From Rhynchopus sp. YZ270_cl-10 (Eukaryota; Euglenozoa; Diplonemea; Diplonemida; Diplonemidae), in contig OZ037892.1 of assembly GCA_964035575.1 (NCBI GenBank), forward strand, positions 310,001 through 374,000: DNA of 64,000 nucleotides, written 5' to 3'. The notes under the pieces are model-generated. The model saw only the letters and a list, made by a program, of their open reading frames with translations, had not been told where the DNA came from and did no database searches. Within the stretch, counting starts at the first letter, position 1; each line of letters begins with the position of its first letter. Positions 30,181-40,105 of this stretch are shown in pieces. The position numbers were made by a program, and so were the translations under genes.

Positions 30181-31224
30181 CTACTGGCTTCCTTTCCCTT
30201 TGCCTCCCTTCTGTGGCAGTGGTGGCTGCCACCTGTGTCCGCGAAAACCCTTGTTGCCAGACCAGGTCCTGTCAAAGTTAGACCCCCCGTGGTCCTGGCG
30301 GGCGCGTTTCTGCTCCGGATGACCCCACCCGGTCGGAGCCGCCCTCTTCAACGTCTTGGCCTTTGCCTGCGCTGCCTCGATGGCCGCCTTGCGCGACGGG
30401 GTGGTCGAGTCCCCCAATGTCGACCTCTGGCGGAAAGCCTTGGCGCTGTCCAAACCTTCTGTGAACCTAAAGTGGAAAAACAGAAGGTCGTCCAGGAGCA
30501 TACCCAACAGGAACTCCACAGCCTTACCCCTCATCGCGTTGTCCATGATGGCGATGGCCGCCAGGCCCGCATCCCTCGCGTCACCTTCCCTGGGCGCCAC
30601 GTACCGAGTCTGGAGCAGGCGCAGAAGCTCCATCTGCTCCATCCTGTCCAGCAACCTCCACTTGCGGTGGTCGAGGAGGACGTCCTTAGCGGACGTCCCC
30701 TCAGGCGCCTCATCCACATTGTCCCCAAAATCGACCGTGAAGTTCTCCTCCTGTTTTTCTGGTTCTACTACCTGCTGCATCTTCACCCTAGGCGCGAAAG
30801 AGAGGACCTGCATCTTCGTGTCCTCAGCCTTTTCGGCCTCCTCCTCGGTCTCGACCTCCGGCTTTGGGCTGGACACCCCCGGGGTCGACGGGAACTGATC
30901 CTGCCTCGCCTGCAGCAGCACCCCGAAGCCCTCGTCCCCCACAGACTTACGGATCAACGCGAGGAAAAGAGCCGTACGCCTCTCCTTCATGTCCGACCAG
31001 TCCGACACCTCCGATCTTGTCACCCGTGCGGCAAACACCTTCAGATCCGTCTGCGGCTCACCATCGACCTGCAGGGAGTCCACCGTGTCCTTCACAAACT
31101 CCCCCTTCAGGGACGTTTCCACCATCGCGGTCTTCACCACATCCGGCGCATCGTTCACCAAGTTGGTCACCGCCGCACTTGGCCGGTACGTGTACCACTT
31201 TGTAGACACCCATTCCTCAGACAT
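30181..31224 (-). CDS. Gag-like protein of VIPER-like element
   Basis: A 347-residue first ORF, beginning just inside the terminal repeat and ending before the 39-bp repeats. The N-terminal half is acidic and helical (LVNDAPDVVKTAMVETS, then KVFAARVTRSEVSDW). The middle has a hydrophobic helical block (MEQMELLRLLQTRY…EFLLGMLLDDLLFF). The C-terminus is Arg/Lys/Gly-rich (KRARQDHGG…GGKGKGSQ), as expected for nucleic-acid binding. No CCHC zinc knuckle is present. Assignment as gag rests on position and composition, not on a recognised domain. Confidence 0.75.
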   Translation of the reverse strand: MSEEWVSTKWYTYRPSAAVTNLVNDAPDVVKTAMVETSLKGEFVKDTVDSLQVDGEPQTDLKVFAARVTRSEVSDWSDMKERRTALFLALIRKSVGDEGFGVLLQARQDQFPSTPGVSSPKPEVETEEEAEKAEDTKMQVLSFAPRVKMQQVVEPEKQEENFTVDFGDNVDEAPEGTSAKDVLLDHRKWRLLDRMEQMELLRLLQTRYVAPREGDARDAGLAAIAIMDNAMRGKAVEFLLGMLLDDLLFFHFRFTEGLDSAKAFRQRSTLGDSTTPSRKAAIEAAQAKAKTLKRAAPTGWGHPEQKRARQDHGGSNFDRTWSGNKGFRGHRWQPPLPQKGGKGKGSQ

Positions 31225-31272
31225 TTTTTATATCTTTAAAAACACGTACGGAGGGTGAGACCGGGGAAACAC

Positions 31273-31441
31273 AAAAAATCCTGATGAGTGAGTGAATGAT
31301 TTTTAATGAGTTTCCCCTGTTACCCTCTTCCAACCTTGCAGATGCAAGTGGACAATAAACATGCAGGACGCGAAGCCTAAAATATATAATCGAGAGACCC
31401 CCAAGACGCAGCAGAGCTGCTTAAACAAGTTTACTAGGGAC
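31273..31441 (-). repeat. Repeat B at the 5' side of the retroelement
   Basis: About 169 bp, identical in layout to 26115-26283, 26649-26817 and 34653-34817. It includes the CTTGCAGATGCAAG palindrome and GCAGCAGAGCTGC. Confidence 0.9.
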
Positions 31442-31449
31442 GATATATA

Positions 31450-34400
31450 CACCGTGCGCTGGTCAGAGGTCTGACCAGGTAATACCTGGTCAGATTTATG
31501 ACCAGGTACACCTGGTCAGATCTGACCAGGTACACCTGGTCATGACCAGGTATACCTGGTCATGACCAGGTATACCTGGTCAGATGACCAGGTACCTGGT
31601 CACATTTACCCGGGTAAGTACCCAGGCGCCCAGGTGACCAGGTACCCAGGTACCCAGGTACCCAGGTACCCAGGTACCCAGGTACCCAGGTACCCAGGTA
31701 CCCAGGTACCCAGGTCCAGGAACAGGTACCCAGGAACAAGAAAAAAGTCGTGAAAGAGCAACCACAGCTCCACATGACAAACACAAAAGTGTCCAGTCAC
31801 GTGGGGCATTCATGCACTGAGGAGATAATGATCCAACAATTTACAAGAAAGATTACTTAACCTACTGCTGGAAATTGCCAGGTCGTAGTAACACACAAAG
31901 TGTGCCTCCGTTCGGGAAGACCGGATATTCTAGAGACCAAAAAGGCCTCAAGAATATCTTCCGGTAGTCAAGGTAGAACCGAGTGAACGGCCCAAGACCC
32001 CCGTGGAGAAGTTAAATGTTGTAATGCTATCAGGTAGAAACTGCGAACACTGTCTTACCCTCCTCAATGCATGGTGGTTGATGTCTTCCACAACAAATTT
32101 CCTGTACCCAGGTACCCAGGTTCCCAGACCCACGCAGTACCACGTCGCAGTACTACGCAAAATTTACCACCAGACCCTGTCTTCGTGCACCTGAAGTACA
32201 ACGCCGCAGACAGGCCAAACATGCGTTGGACTCAGAGGAATGCCCGCTGTGCAGGTATCATGAGAACCAACTCCCAGCAACAAGGGGCGCCTTTTGGCGG
32301 GCGTTGTTGAGGGTGTTTGGGGTGCAAAGTTTTCCACAATTTTGATGCGCGGGTACAGAAGTGTTGTCTTGTTCTTTCATCTCTAGGAAATGTAAATGTC
32401 AATCGCGTTTAACTACCACGAGGGCTTGTTCAGTGAACCCACGAGGGGTCGAAGGGGGTTGGTTATCCCATATCTATCAAAGGTTGTGTCGACCAGGCTA
32501 AACCACTATGTTACGCTGTACGTTGTTAAATCCGAAGAAATAACACTTTAGCAGCCGCAGGAAGTTTGCTAAAAAGAGTGCCTCACGCTACACAAACCAC
32601 CACCCGCGATTGACTTAGATGTTATAACAAAGAGAATTCAGAACAAAACAACACCCTGCCCCATACACACTAAATTGTCATGCTTCAAGAGCATGCCTGG
32701 GCCAAAATTACTGTTGACAAAAAAGGCAACAAGACCACCCACAAGGAGTGTGAAATGTGCACTGGTTTTCTGGGGGAACGCAATATTTTCTTGTGTCTAG
32801 TCCTCCGGAAGCAGAGGACAGACTTTCCGGAAGGTTTCCAAAGTCGAATTTCTTGCACTAGCTATGCTCCCTGGGTTAAATGGCAATAGCAGTGACTGAC
32901 AAAATATTCCCACCCCCCAGGTCTTCGTCCACAAACCCAGAATAGATTGATGTGGGTGAAGCCTTTCGGATTTTTGAGTTGTTGATAGAATGTCGAAGAG
33001 CGGCGAAACTTCTCATCGCAATCACGGATGCAGTTCAGATTTCACGATCCTGTGATGAGTGTAAATGTGGGGTGTGATTAAGTTATGGTGTATAAACGCA
33101 GTACTGTAAAATCGTTTAATTTGTCACCTACAATTCTTCCGTCCCTAATACAGAAAGTATCACTCAAGGCTGTACTTTAAAAAGTAGACACAAAAAATCG
33201 CCCAACGTAATGTGAGGGGGTGACAAAATTCATTTATGACTGATATTTCAACTCGGTTAATTAGGGTGTGACAAATTAAACGATTTTCCAGTATTAAAGA
33301 TGAGGTTAATGAAGAAAGTTGGGGAGATCCGGGTGCCCGCAACAACAATATTCACAAAAAATCACAAACAAAAAATCTTATTCACAAAAAATCACACAAA
33401 ATCACAAAAAATAAATCCTATTCACAAAAAATCACAAGCAAAAACGGCTGCCTTATGACAAGCAATACGTAAGTTTATTCCGATTACACAAAGTAGGGGT
33501 AGTCTGCAAGCACCAGCCAAAAAAGAGTGAGATCGGTGATCAGGGAAAACAAACACCACCACACAACAACTTGACAACCACTAAAGGAATGAATCTACAC
33601 TCGTGCCTGACAGTTAAACATATTTACATACCTTGTCTTCATCGTAACCTGCGCCTTCGCTGCTGTCAAGGTGCCTTCTCTGGGTACAGTGCCCAGTGTC
33701 CAGTACAGAAAAAAAAATTCGTCTAAAAAATCGAGTACGCAAAACCACATTTTAGACATTTTAGACCCCTACAGAGGCTCAAAAGTGCCAAATTTTGCTT
33801 TTATGGCCTCAAATCGTAAAAATTAGCTACTACAGTACACGGGGTATGACCGTATTTTGGCTGAAATTTTGACTTGAAAATTTTTTTCAACATTTGCCCA
33901 ATCTGAGGTTTTCTTTGGATTTTTTGGGCCATTTTATGACCTACCACGGCCAGTTTTGGGCAAAAAAGTTATTTTTTCTTTGGTCAAAAATCGCCTTGTC
34001 TAACCACTGTTCAGTGTAGGATTGTTCAAATACGTGTATTTGGTGAAACCCCAGATGGTCAAAACACCCGAATTTTGCGTTTTTTTTGCATTTTTCGGTG
34101 CCCCAAGACCCAACCCAGAGGCCAAATTTTTCCCGAAAAAAAAATTTTTTTTTTTGAGATTTTTCGATTTTTTGCTAAGGTGATGCCCATACAAAATGTA
34201 CAGGGTGCACACAAATAGCCGTGGAATAAATTCTAGATGCTCTAAACTGCTCGTAAGTGCCTTTATTTGCACTTTTAGCCCAGTTTTGAGGTCATATGGA
34301 CCCACCAAGGGCATTTTTGTGTTGTCAAAAAAAAAAAAAAACCTGGTCACAGTGGCCAAATACCTGGTCACTGACCAGGTATACCTGGTCATGACCAGGT

Positions 34401-34534
34401 ATACCTGGTCAATACCTGGTCATTGACCAGGTATACCTGGTCATGACCAGGTGTACCTGGTCAATCTGACCAGGTCAAAACCTGGTCATATTACCTGGTC
34501 AACTGACCAGGTATCCTCTGACCAGCGCACGGTG
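31450..34534. mobile_element. 3.1-kb TIR element 1 inserted in retroelement repeat A
   Basis: Terminal inverted repeats CACCGTGCGCTGGTCAGAGG at both ends. Comparison with the uninterrupted A repeat implies duplication of the dinucleotide TA at the insertion point. Subterminal zones (31465-31610 and 34345-34515) are packed with the near-palindrome TGACCAGGTATACCTGGTCA. No long ORF is present. The internal part 31690-33700 is shared with element 2 at 40106-42286, in inverse orientation. The transposase class is not assignable; a non-autonomous element is likely. Confidence 0.8.
31640..31713. repeat. 8-bp tandem repeat (GGTACCCA)n
   Basis: About nine units inside TIR element 1 at the border of the shared core. 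Only two units remain at the matching place in element 2. Confidence 0.95.
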
Positions 34535-34816
34535 TATAAGAGCAACAAGCAAAAAACGCAAATCCGAATAAAAAACCCTACCGCCCCAATCTTTTAATTT
34601 TTTGGCAAACACTATGCGAAGTTAACGTACGGAGGGTGAGACCGGGGAAACACAAAAAATCCTGATGAGTGAGTGAATGATTTTTAATGAGTTTCCCCTG
34701 TTACCCTCTTCCAACCTTGCAGATGCAAGTGGACAATAAACATGCAGGACGCGAAGCCTAAAATATATAATCGAGAGACCCCCAAGACGCAGCAGAGCTG
34801 CTTAAACAAGTTTACT

Positions 34817-35018
34817 AGGGAGGGTGAGAGAGAGGGGGGATGAGGGTGAGAGAGAGGGGGGATGAGGGTGAGAGAGAGGGGGGATGAGGATGAGAGAGAG
34901 GGGGGATGAGGGTGAGAGAGAGGGGGGATGAGGATGAGAGAGAGGGGGGATGAGGATGAGAGAGAGGGGGGATGAGGATGAGAGAGAGGGGGGATGAGGG
35001 TGAGAGAGAGGGGGGATG
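34817..35018. repeat. 22-bp satellite array, segment 3
   Basis: About nine units of the same 22-bp repeat as at 25810 and 26284. It marks the right edge of the retroelement cluster. Confidence 0.95.
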
Positions 35019-35162
35019 GGGGGTTGAAGCTGTAAAACAGAAAGGGGGGTTTGTCTATTATTTGTTACATCTACTTTTTTTTTGTCGCTCTAACTGCGGG
35101 GTATAACACTGTTCAAGATGAAAAAAATGGAGGGGCGGCGGGAGGGGGGGGAAGGGGAAGTG

Positions 35163-35190
35163 ACGTTGATAGTGCAAAAAACGCCACTGA
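35163..35190 (+). repeat. Family A hairpin, minimal
   Basis: ACGTTGATAGTGCAAAAAAC then GCCACTGA; most of the inner stem is deleted. Confidence 0.5.
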
Positions 35191-35580
35191 AAAAAAAATG
35201 TTTTGACACAAAAAATTCGTTGCTTTTATGGTGCTCCGGGAGGGGTCGATATTGACAGGTCGCTGACACAGGGACTCTATACACACACCCCCTGATATTG
35301 ACAGGTCGCCGACAGGTCGTGACACGTCGCTGACAGGTCGTAGACCGACTTCCGAAAGCACCATTTTATCTAAAAAAAATGATTGGCCACAGAAAAGTGT
35401 GTTCTGCACGGCCTTTTTTAACACGAAGTTTTTTTTTGACAACATTTCCAAGAAAATAACTTGGGTTTTCTCCAAAATCCGGGAATTACGCGAACTCACA
35501 TAATCCGCCTATTGTAGCTATTTCCCTGAACACTTCATAATACACAACGTCAGACGATGTGGATTTTGGCCGTTTTTTTT

Positions 35581-35630
35581 GAAAACTTGGCTATTAGTGC
35601 AGACACCCGAAAATGAGCCACACTATATTA
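35581..35630 (+). repeat. Family G hairpin
   Basis: GAAAACTTGGCTATTAGTGC, AGACACCCGAAAATGAG, then CCACACTATA. Arms TAGTG/CACTA pair. Confidence 0.65.
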
Positions 35631-36030
35631 TTATTATCTTTGTCTTAGTGGGGAAAAGGTGGTATTTTAGGGGCAAGGCTCTCAACATTGAAAACTCGAC
35701 TCTTACAGTCGCCAACTGATCTTGATTACTCGACTAGAAAAAGGGGGGGAAGATTATTTTCGTTGAACGCAGCCAAAAACAGTGTATGAGATCTGAATTT
35801 TGGCGCAAGTGATTTTTAAAGGGGAGGAGAAAATAGTCGGTATCAGGCGATTAAACGTTGGCTTTATTACTCGAGTTTCTAATAACACTACGTGTAAGGA
35901 AAAATTTTTCCCATAAAACACAGATGGGCCAAAAAATGGGTAAAAAAAATACCACAAAACGTCATAAAAGGAAATCGTATGCGATCTGGATACGAGTGAC
36001 AATTACAAATAATAATTCTAGATTTCTCCT

Positions 36031-38059
36031 TTAAATCGTAACAGAGTACCTTGGTGTGATGGGGTGCACCGTGGGACCCACCATGCAGCTATAGTTCAAA
36101 CCATCGTGGTTGACATCTGTTAACAAATAAAGCCCGACCTTTGGGTCAGCCGTCGACGGGGATTTTTTATTTGTATTTGGCTCTCTCCTTTGCCACCTGT
36201 ACACGTCTGATGATTCTGGACTCACGCTCGTTTGCTGCAGAACGGTATTCAGCCTGTATTGTGGGATATTTTGATGGTATCAAACAACCGCCTCTCTGAA
36301 GAGGGAATGCTTGTGATCATTATGGATGACAATGGTAAAACCAAAATACCGCAAAACATTGTCTCACAAAGTGCAGGAATTTTGAACAAAAATATTGCTT
36401 CGTCAAACTGTATTCTAACAATAACAAAAAACATTCAATAAACTGATAGTAGTATTACAGGGATAGGGATCAACAAAAATGTTCCCTTCTTTTAATGTTG
36501 CTCGTAAAATTAAAAATTGGCACACAGTATCACAATTAACTCCTCCCCATGTCAAACGAATGTGTGTTTAGCGAATCCTAACAACCCCAGGCCTGAATCC
36601 CTTCTCCTTAGTGAGATCTAATATTAGGGACAGTGGAAGACTGTCTTAATTCCAACAAATTACCAAAAGAAAAGAGAGGAGAAAACCATACCTCAGGAAT
36701 GTGAGCCCTGGCTGCTCGGTCCATGGAAGTAAACTCTGGCATTGTACTGAGCTCCCCTTTGAGCCCACTGTCTTGGATTGATGCAAGCTTGTCCCATTGG
36801 TGCTGGAGGTGCTGGCGTTCGTTTTGGACACGGACGCTGGCGATGGATGGCTGCGACTTTACGAATGAGATTCCTTTGCTTTGCGCGCGCGCACGGTCCC
36901 GCGCGAGCATCTCTGAGATGATCTCGTGGGCAGGCCCGTTGCAGCTTTGCGCGGCATAGTTTTTGTTCTGCGAGGCCAGCTTGTTCAGGTATTTATGTGG
37001 GTTCCGCTGGATCTCAAGATACGTCGAACGGAGCCTGGTGTGAAGCTCGTCAAGCCTATGCTCTCTTTGCGCCCTCTCGACCACTGTTTCATCTTCTTCA
37101 TCTTCACTACTACTCTCTTCCGAGGCGGTGATCTCGCCAAGAATGCCGTCTGGTATTTCTGAGGCTGAGAGCATTGCGGATAATTGTTCTTTGCTGCTCC
37201 GTGCATTGCTTCCTAATAAATCCTCCAGCGCAACGTGAGCCACCCCCGGGGTATGTTCAATGGTACGCCATCTCGTAGGAGATGCCTGAAAGTCCCCAGA
37301 GTGATCCTCAAAAAAGTCGTCCTCGTCGCTTAAAGGGTCTTCTTCGGGTGCTGTCGTCTTGCCTTCGTCTTGGATTGCCTTCAATTTGTCTTTGATGTAT
37401 TGTACGTTGGGAAGGCTTTTGGTATAGGGTGCTTGGATGGTTTCTCTGATAGGGAGGATAGGGTTGGCAGCAGGGGAGGAGCGGAAGCTGTTGTTTGCGA
37501 CGCTTTGCTTTGCCTTTTTGACAGGAGCGGCCATGATGCGGTGGTGTTCCCGTTGAATTTCGAGTAGATCTTGCTGTTGCGCGGAGCTCAGCTTTTTTTG
37601 TCTGCTTTTTGAGTGCTGCTCCTTCGCGTACCCTACCAACCTCCGCATTTTCAACAACTGTCTCCCACACAATGTCGGCTCCTCAAGCTTTCTCCGTACA
37701 TCCTGCATTGTAGACATCCGGCTGGATCGTTCATCTACCGGAGCGTACTCCTCCTCCTCCTCTTCCTCAGGATATCCCTGAGGAAACCCAGCGGGAAACC
37801 CCTGAGGCAACGGAATCTGCCCGGTCCTGAGCATTTCCTGCAAAACCTCCGGTGGCGGTGGCGGCGGGGGCATACGGTGTCCCCCTTGCATATGTGGTGG
37901 CGGCATAGACGGCATGCCAAAAGGTGCCCCAGGCATGGGGGGTGGCGGTACACCACCCATGAACTGCCCGGGAGGGGGCATAGGGAAGCCGTTGGGGTTG
38001 TTCATGACGAAGGGTGGAGGTGGGGGGATGTGGTGGGGGTGGTGGTGGTGGGTCGGCAT
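36031..38059 (-). CDS. Proline-rich acidic protein, function unknown (2 exons)
   Basis: Exon 1 runs 38059-36692 and exon 2 36234-36031, joined by a 457-nt intron (donor GTATGG, acceptor TTCTGCAG, phase 0), giving about 523 residues. The N-terminus is His/Pro-rich with polyproline tracts (HIPPPPPFVM, RMPPPPPPPEV), then a run of Glu. The middle is basic with Gln (QQQDLLEIQREHHRIM) and an acidic stretch (SESSSEDEED-like). The polyproline tracts could bind SH3, WW or profilin-type domains, which is inference. Without splicing the frame would end at 36608. An acceptor-like CCACAACAG lies 14 nt before the chosen ATG. The last codons overlap a family E repeat, so exon 2 is the less certain part. Confidence 0.6.
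36043..36092 (+). repeat. Family E element, right half, overlapping an exon
   Basis: AGAGTACCTTGGTGTGATGG, GGTGCACCGTGGGACCC, then ACCATGCAG. It matches the right half of 58724-58806 and covers the last codons of the predicted exon 2. Confidence 0.6.
36435..36497 (+). repeat. Family H repeat in a predicted intron
   Basis: CAATAAACTGATAGTAG, then GGGATCAAC and GTTCCCTTCTTTTA. It matches 22839-22893 in PFR intron 3. Confidence 0.55.
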
Positions 38060-38911
38060 CTTATGGTGTTCCCCTGTTGTGGCTTGATGGGGAGGAGGAA
38101 GAGGAAGGGTTATTTGAGGCAATGTGAAAGCAAAATAAAGTTTTATGGGATGAACCTAATCTGGTAGAAGAAGTATCCCTCCCTTCTTGCAGGTGGACTC
38201 ACCCGTTATAGTGTAAGTATTGGCTTCCTGTTTAATTGCCATCTTTCACAGTGCCGACGTCCAGAGTTTTTTGACAGCTTGAATAAGGCAAGCTCATGTG
38301 CAAAAAAAAAAGGACTAACAGTAAGGTGTTTACGCGCTGTTTAACACAGCACGAACGGATGTGTGACCACATTGTGGAGCACCAGCAGGAAAGGAGGAGG
38401 GTTGACAGACTGCGGAGGGAGGAACCTGTGAAAGTTAACCATCTACAGATATGTGCGAATAAATGTCGCTTCTTCGTCGTTGAGACGTACGCGGAGGAGC
38501 ACGATAAACTCTATGACGGGTAATAGTTGCAGAGTCTGCTTGGGGACCACCAGTTTGGCCTCGAATGGTCTACATGATCAAGCTGCACTCACCCAACAAA
38601 AAATAGCAAAAAATATTCCTTTTTTTTTTCCTTCCAGATCAATTCAACCGACAATAGAACAAATATGTGCAGGGAGGAAGGAGGGGGCAGGTTATTCTTG
38701 CCCACAAAAAAATTCCCATCCTGAAGAAGTTGAAAGTGCAAAAAAAAGGGGCTAGGGTTGCTTTACAGAACGACATAACGCTCACTTCCAAAGGCCATAT
38801 CAAAAATAAAAAAGCAAAAAATAAAAATTCCCCCAGCGAAACGAATTCAAAAGCCGTGTACTGTTTACGCACACACGGTACTGTCTATTCCGTAGTATAG
38901 ACAGCATTATA

Positions 38912-38946
38912 TTAGTGGAGACACCCGAAGAGGGGGCTGCACTACT
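38912..38946 (+). repeat. Family G hairpin
   Basis: TTAGTGGAGACACCCGAAGA, then GGGGGCTGCACTACTAA. Arms TAGTG/CACTA. Confidence 0.65.
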
Positions 38947-39136
38947 AAAATCTTATTTGTTTTTTTTGTTTGTTGTTTTTGCCACAAACTCTGTCGTTGG
39001 AACACAATTTGCGTGGAAAGAAGGTCGAGGGGGGTATTTCATTTTGACACCGTGGTTTTTTTTTTGCTTGCATAGCTATTAGTAAAGGGGGATATGGGGA
39101 AACGTTGATACACACAGAACTAAGCCGTGTGCATAG

Positions 39137-39190
39137 AGGTTGATGCAGGCACCTCCGACTGACCCACTTTACGATGCCAGCCCCGGAGAT
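39137..39190 (+). repeat. Family D element
   Basis: AGGTTGATGCAGGCACCTCC, GACTGACCCAC, ACGATGCCAGCCCCGGAG. Close to 6088-6150. Confidence 0.7.
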
Positions 39191-39204
39191 ACATATAAAC
39201 GACT

Positions 39205-39240
39205 CCTGTAAGGTGCAATGTGCTCGTGTACACATCTTTC
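39205..39240 (+). repeat. Family C hairpin, variant
   Basis: AAGGTGCAATGTGCTCGTGT then ACACATCTTT; the loop is shortened. Confidence 0.5.
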
Positions 39241-39417
39241 AAAAAAAAATAGAAAATAAAAATTTTCTCGTACTTAGCTCAAACGATTCACCGCCAGAGG
39301 CAGCAGAGAAGGATAAAACGTTATATGAGGGGGAAAGGGAAGAAAGGGGAAGACGAGGGATTAATTGAGATAAATTCTTTGAATGGAGTTCATGGTCTCC
39401 TCTTGTTTTTTTTTTTT

Positions 39418-39463
39418 TGAAAACTTGGTTAGTGTAGACACCCGAAGATGAACTCCACTATTT
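39418..39463 (+). repeat. Family G hairpin
   Basis: GAAAACTTGGTTAGTGTAGA, CACCCGAAGATGAACT, then CCACTATTT. Close to 35581-35630. Confidence 0.7.
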
Positions 39464-39587
39464 TTTTTCTTCTTCTTTTTTGTGTGGGCAAAAAGAAAAA
39501 GAAAATATTGTAAGTGCCAACACCTCTCTGTGGGCACAAGAACCAACCTCCGCAGGTAAAAAAATTATAGAAATTATAGAAAAACTT

Positions 39588-39624
39588 GAATGATGAATTG
39601 TGCCTCTCGTGCACACACATCTTT
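39588..39624 (+). repeat. Family C hairpin, near-consensus
   Basis: GATGAATTGTGCCTCTCGTG then CACACACATCTTTG. GTGC/GCAC arms around a CTCTCGT loop. Confidence 0.7.
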
Positions 39625-39677
39625 GAATACGCATTGTGCATTTTCATTACAAAGCTGCTCGCTGGTCGGATGCCCCG

Positions 39678-39693
39678 CAGGGCTTAGTTACCT
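39678..39693 (+). repeat. Family B right arm
   Basis: GGGCTTAGTTACCTTG matches only the right arm of family B; the left arm is replaced. Confidence 0.4.
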
Positions 39694-39892
39694 TGTTTTT
39701 TTAATTTGAAAACCTTCCGATGAACATGCCTCAAGACACATTCACCCATCTCAGCAAAAACGAAGGCAGCAAAACAGAACAAAACCACAATACATTTTTT
39801 TCCCGCCACTTATTTTTTCGACTTGACGTTGAAGATCATATAACACACGGTGGTGGATCCTTCACTTTCTCCAAAGATCTGCGAATGCAAAA

Positions 39893-39946
39893 AGAAGTTG
39901 AAAGTGCAAACGTCTCACCGTTCATCGGCGGACGCAGGGCACTGAA
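39893..39946 (+). repeat. Family A hairpin, near-consensus
   Basis: AGAAGTTGAAAGTGCAAACG, TCTCACCGTTCATCGGCGG, then ACGCAGGGCACTGAA. This is the most complete family A copy with 47181-47231. Confidence 0.75.
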
Positions 39947-39967
39947 TATAAATGAAAAAAGAAAACT

Positions 39968-40005
39968 GAAATATGGATGTACCACTCGCGCACACACATC
40001 TTTTA
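39968..40005 (+). repeat. Family C hairpin
   Basis: ATATGGATGTACCACTCGCG then CACACACATCTTTT. Confidence 0.6.
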
Positions 40006-40105
40006 AAAAACGTAAGGTGATACACCACCAAACAAAAGTAACGTTGCAGTTCAGGTTCACGGTGGCCTTGACCGGCCATGTCAGGGTATGACACAATATT
40101 TTTTT

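Larger units (their letters stand above)
26515..31441 (-). mobile_element. VIPER-like tyrosine-recombinase retroelement, full length
   Basis: Plus-strand layout: A (26515-26648), B (26649-26817), A (26818-26952), internal region, last 28 bp of A (31245-31272), B (31273-31441). Read on its coding strand this is the split-direct-repeat arrangement (A1-internal-B1A2B2) of DIRS/Ngaro/VIPER elements. Gene order gag, YR, RT/RNase H matches VIPER; Ngaro and DIRS have YR last. All three frames are intact, so the copy may be recent. The 12-bp inverted pair TCGAGAGACCCC (in B) and GGGGTCTCTCGA (start of A) could align strands during replication or recombination. The element sits in a 22-bp satellite. 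Confidence 0.88.
31442..34817 (-). mobile_element. Further A-B unit, split by a TIR element
   Basis: A resumes as CGATATATA at 31442-31449, is interrupted at 31450-34534, continues TATAAGAGCAAC at 34535 and runs to CGGGGAAACAC at about 34652. It is followed by B (34653-34817) and then satellite. About ten bases (GGGGTCTCT) of A are missing at its left edge. Confidence 0.85.
35019..36030. other. Intergenic with family A and G hairpins
   Basis: No gene seen. A short direct repeat GACAGGTCG(C/T) recurs several times at 35250-35345. Family A (35163-35190) and family G (35581-35630) copies are present. Confidence 0.45.
38060..40105. other. Intergenic, rich in hairpin repeats
   Basis: No supported gene. 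Families A, C, D and G are all represented between 38.7 and 40.0 kb, separated by A/T homopolymers. A plus-strand ORF at 39720-40091 is built partly from A and C copies. Confidence 0.55.

Noticed and set aside
28646-30232. Upstream 529 codons of the 1103-codon RT frame as one protein
   Set aside because: The part over 29568-28681 is the shadow of the well-conserved YR frame; kept only as a finding about frame openness.
31948-32310. 70-79-codon ORFs in the shared transposon core as a transposase
   Set aside because: Short, in conflicting frames, with an indel between the two copies nearby; I could not match them to any transposase motif.
25810-35018. CRISPR-like arrays
   Set aside because: The 22-bp, 39-bp and 8-bp repeats are head-to-tail without unique spacers, and the genome is eukaryotic.
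39720-40091. 123-codon plus-strand ORF
   Set aside because: Its sequence is largely composed of family A and C hairpin repeats.
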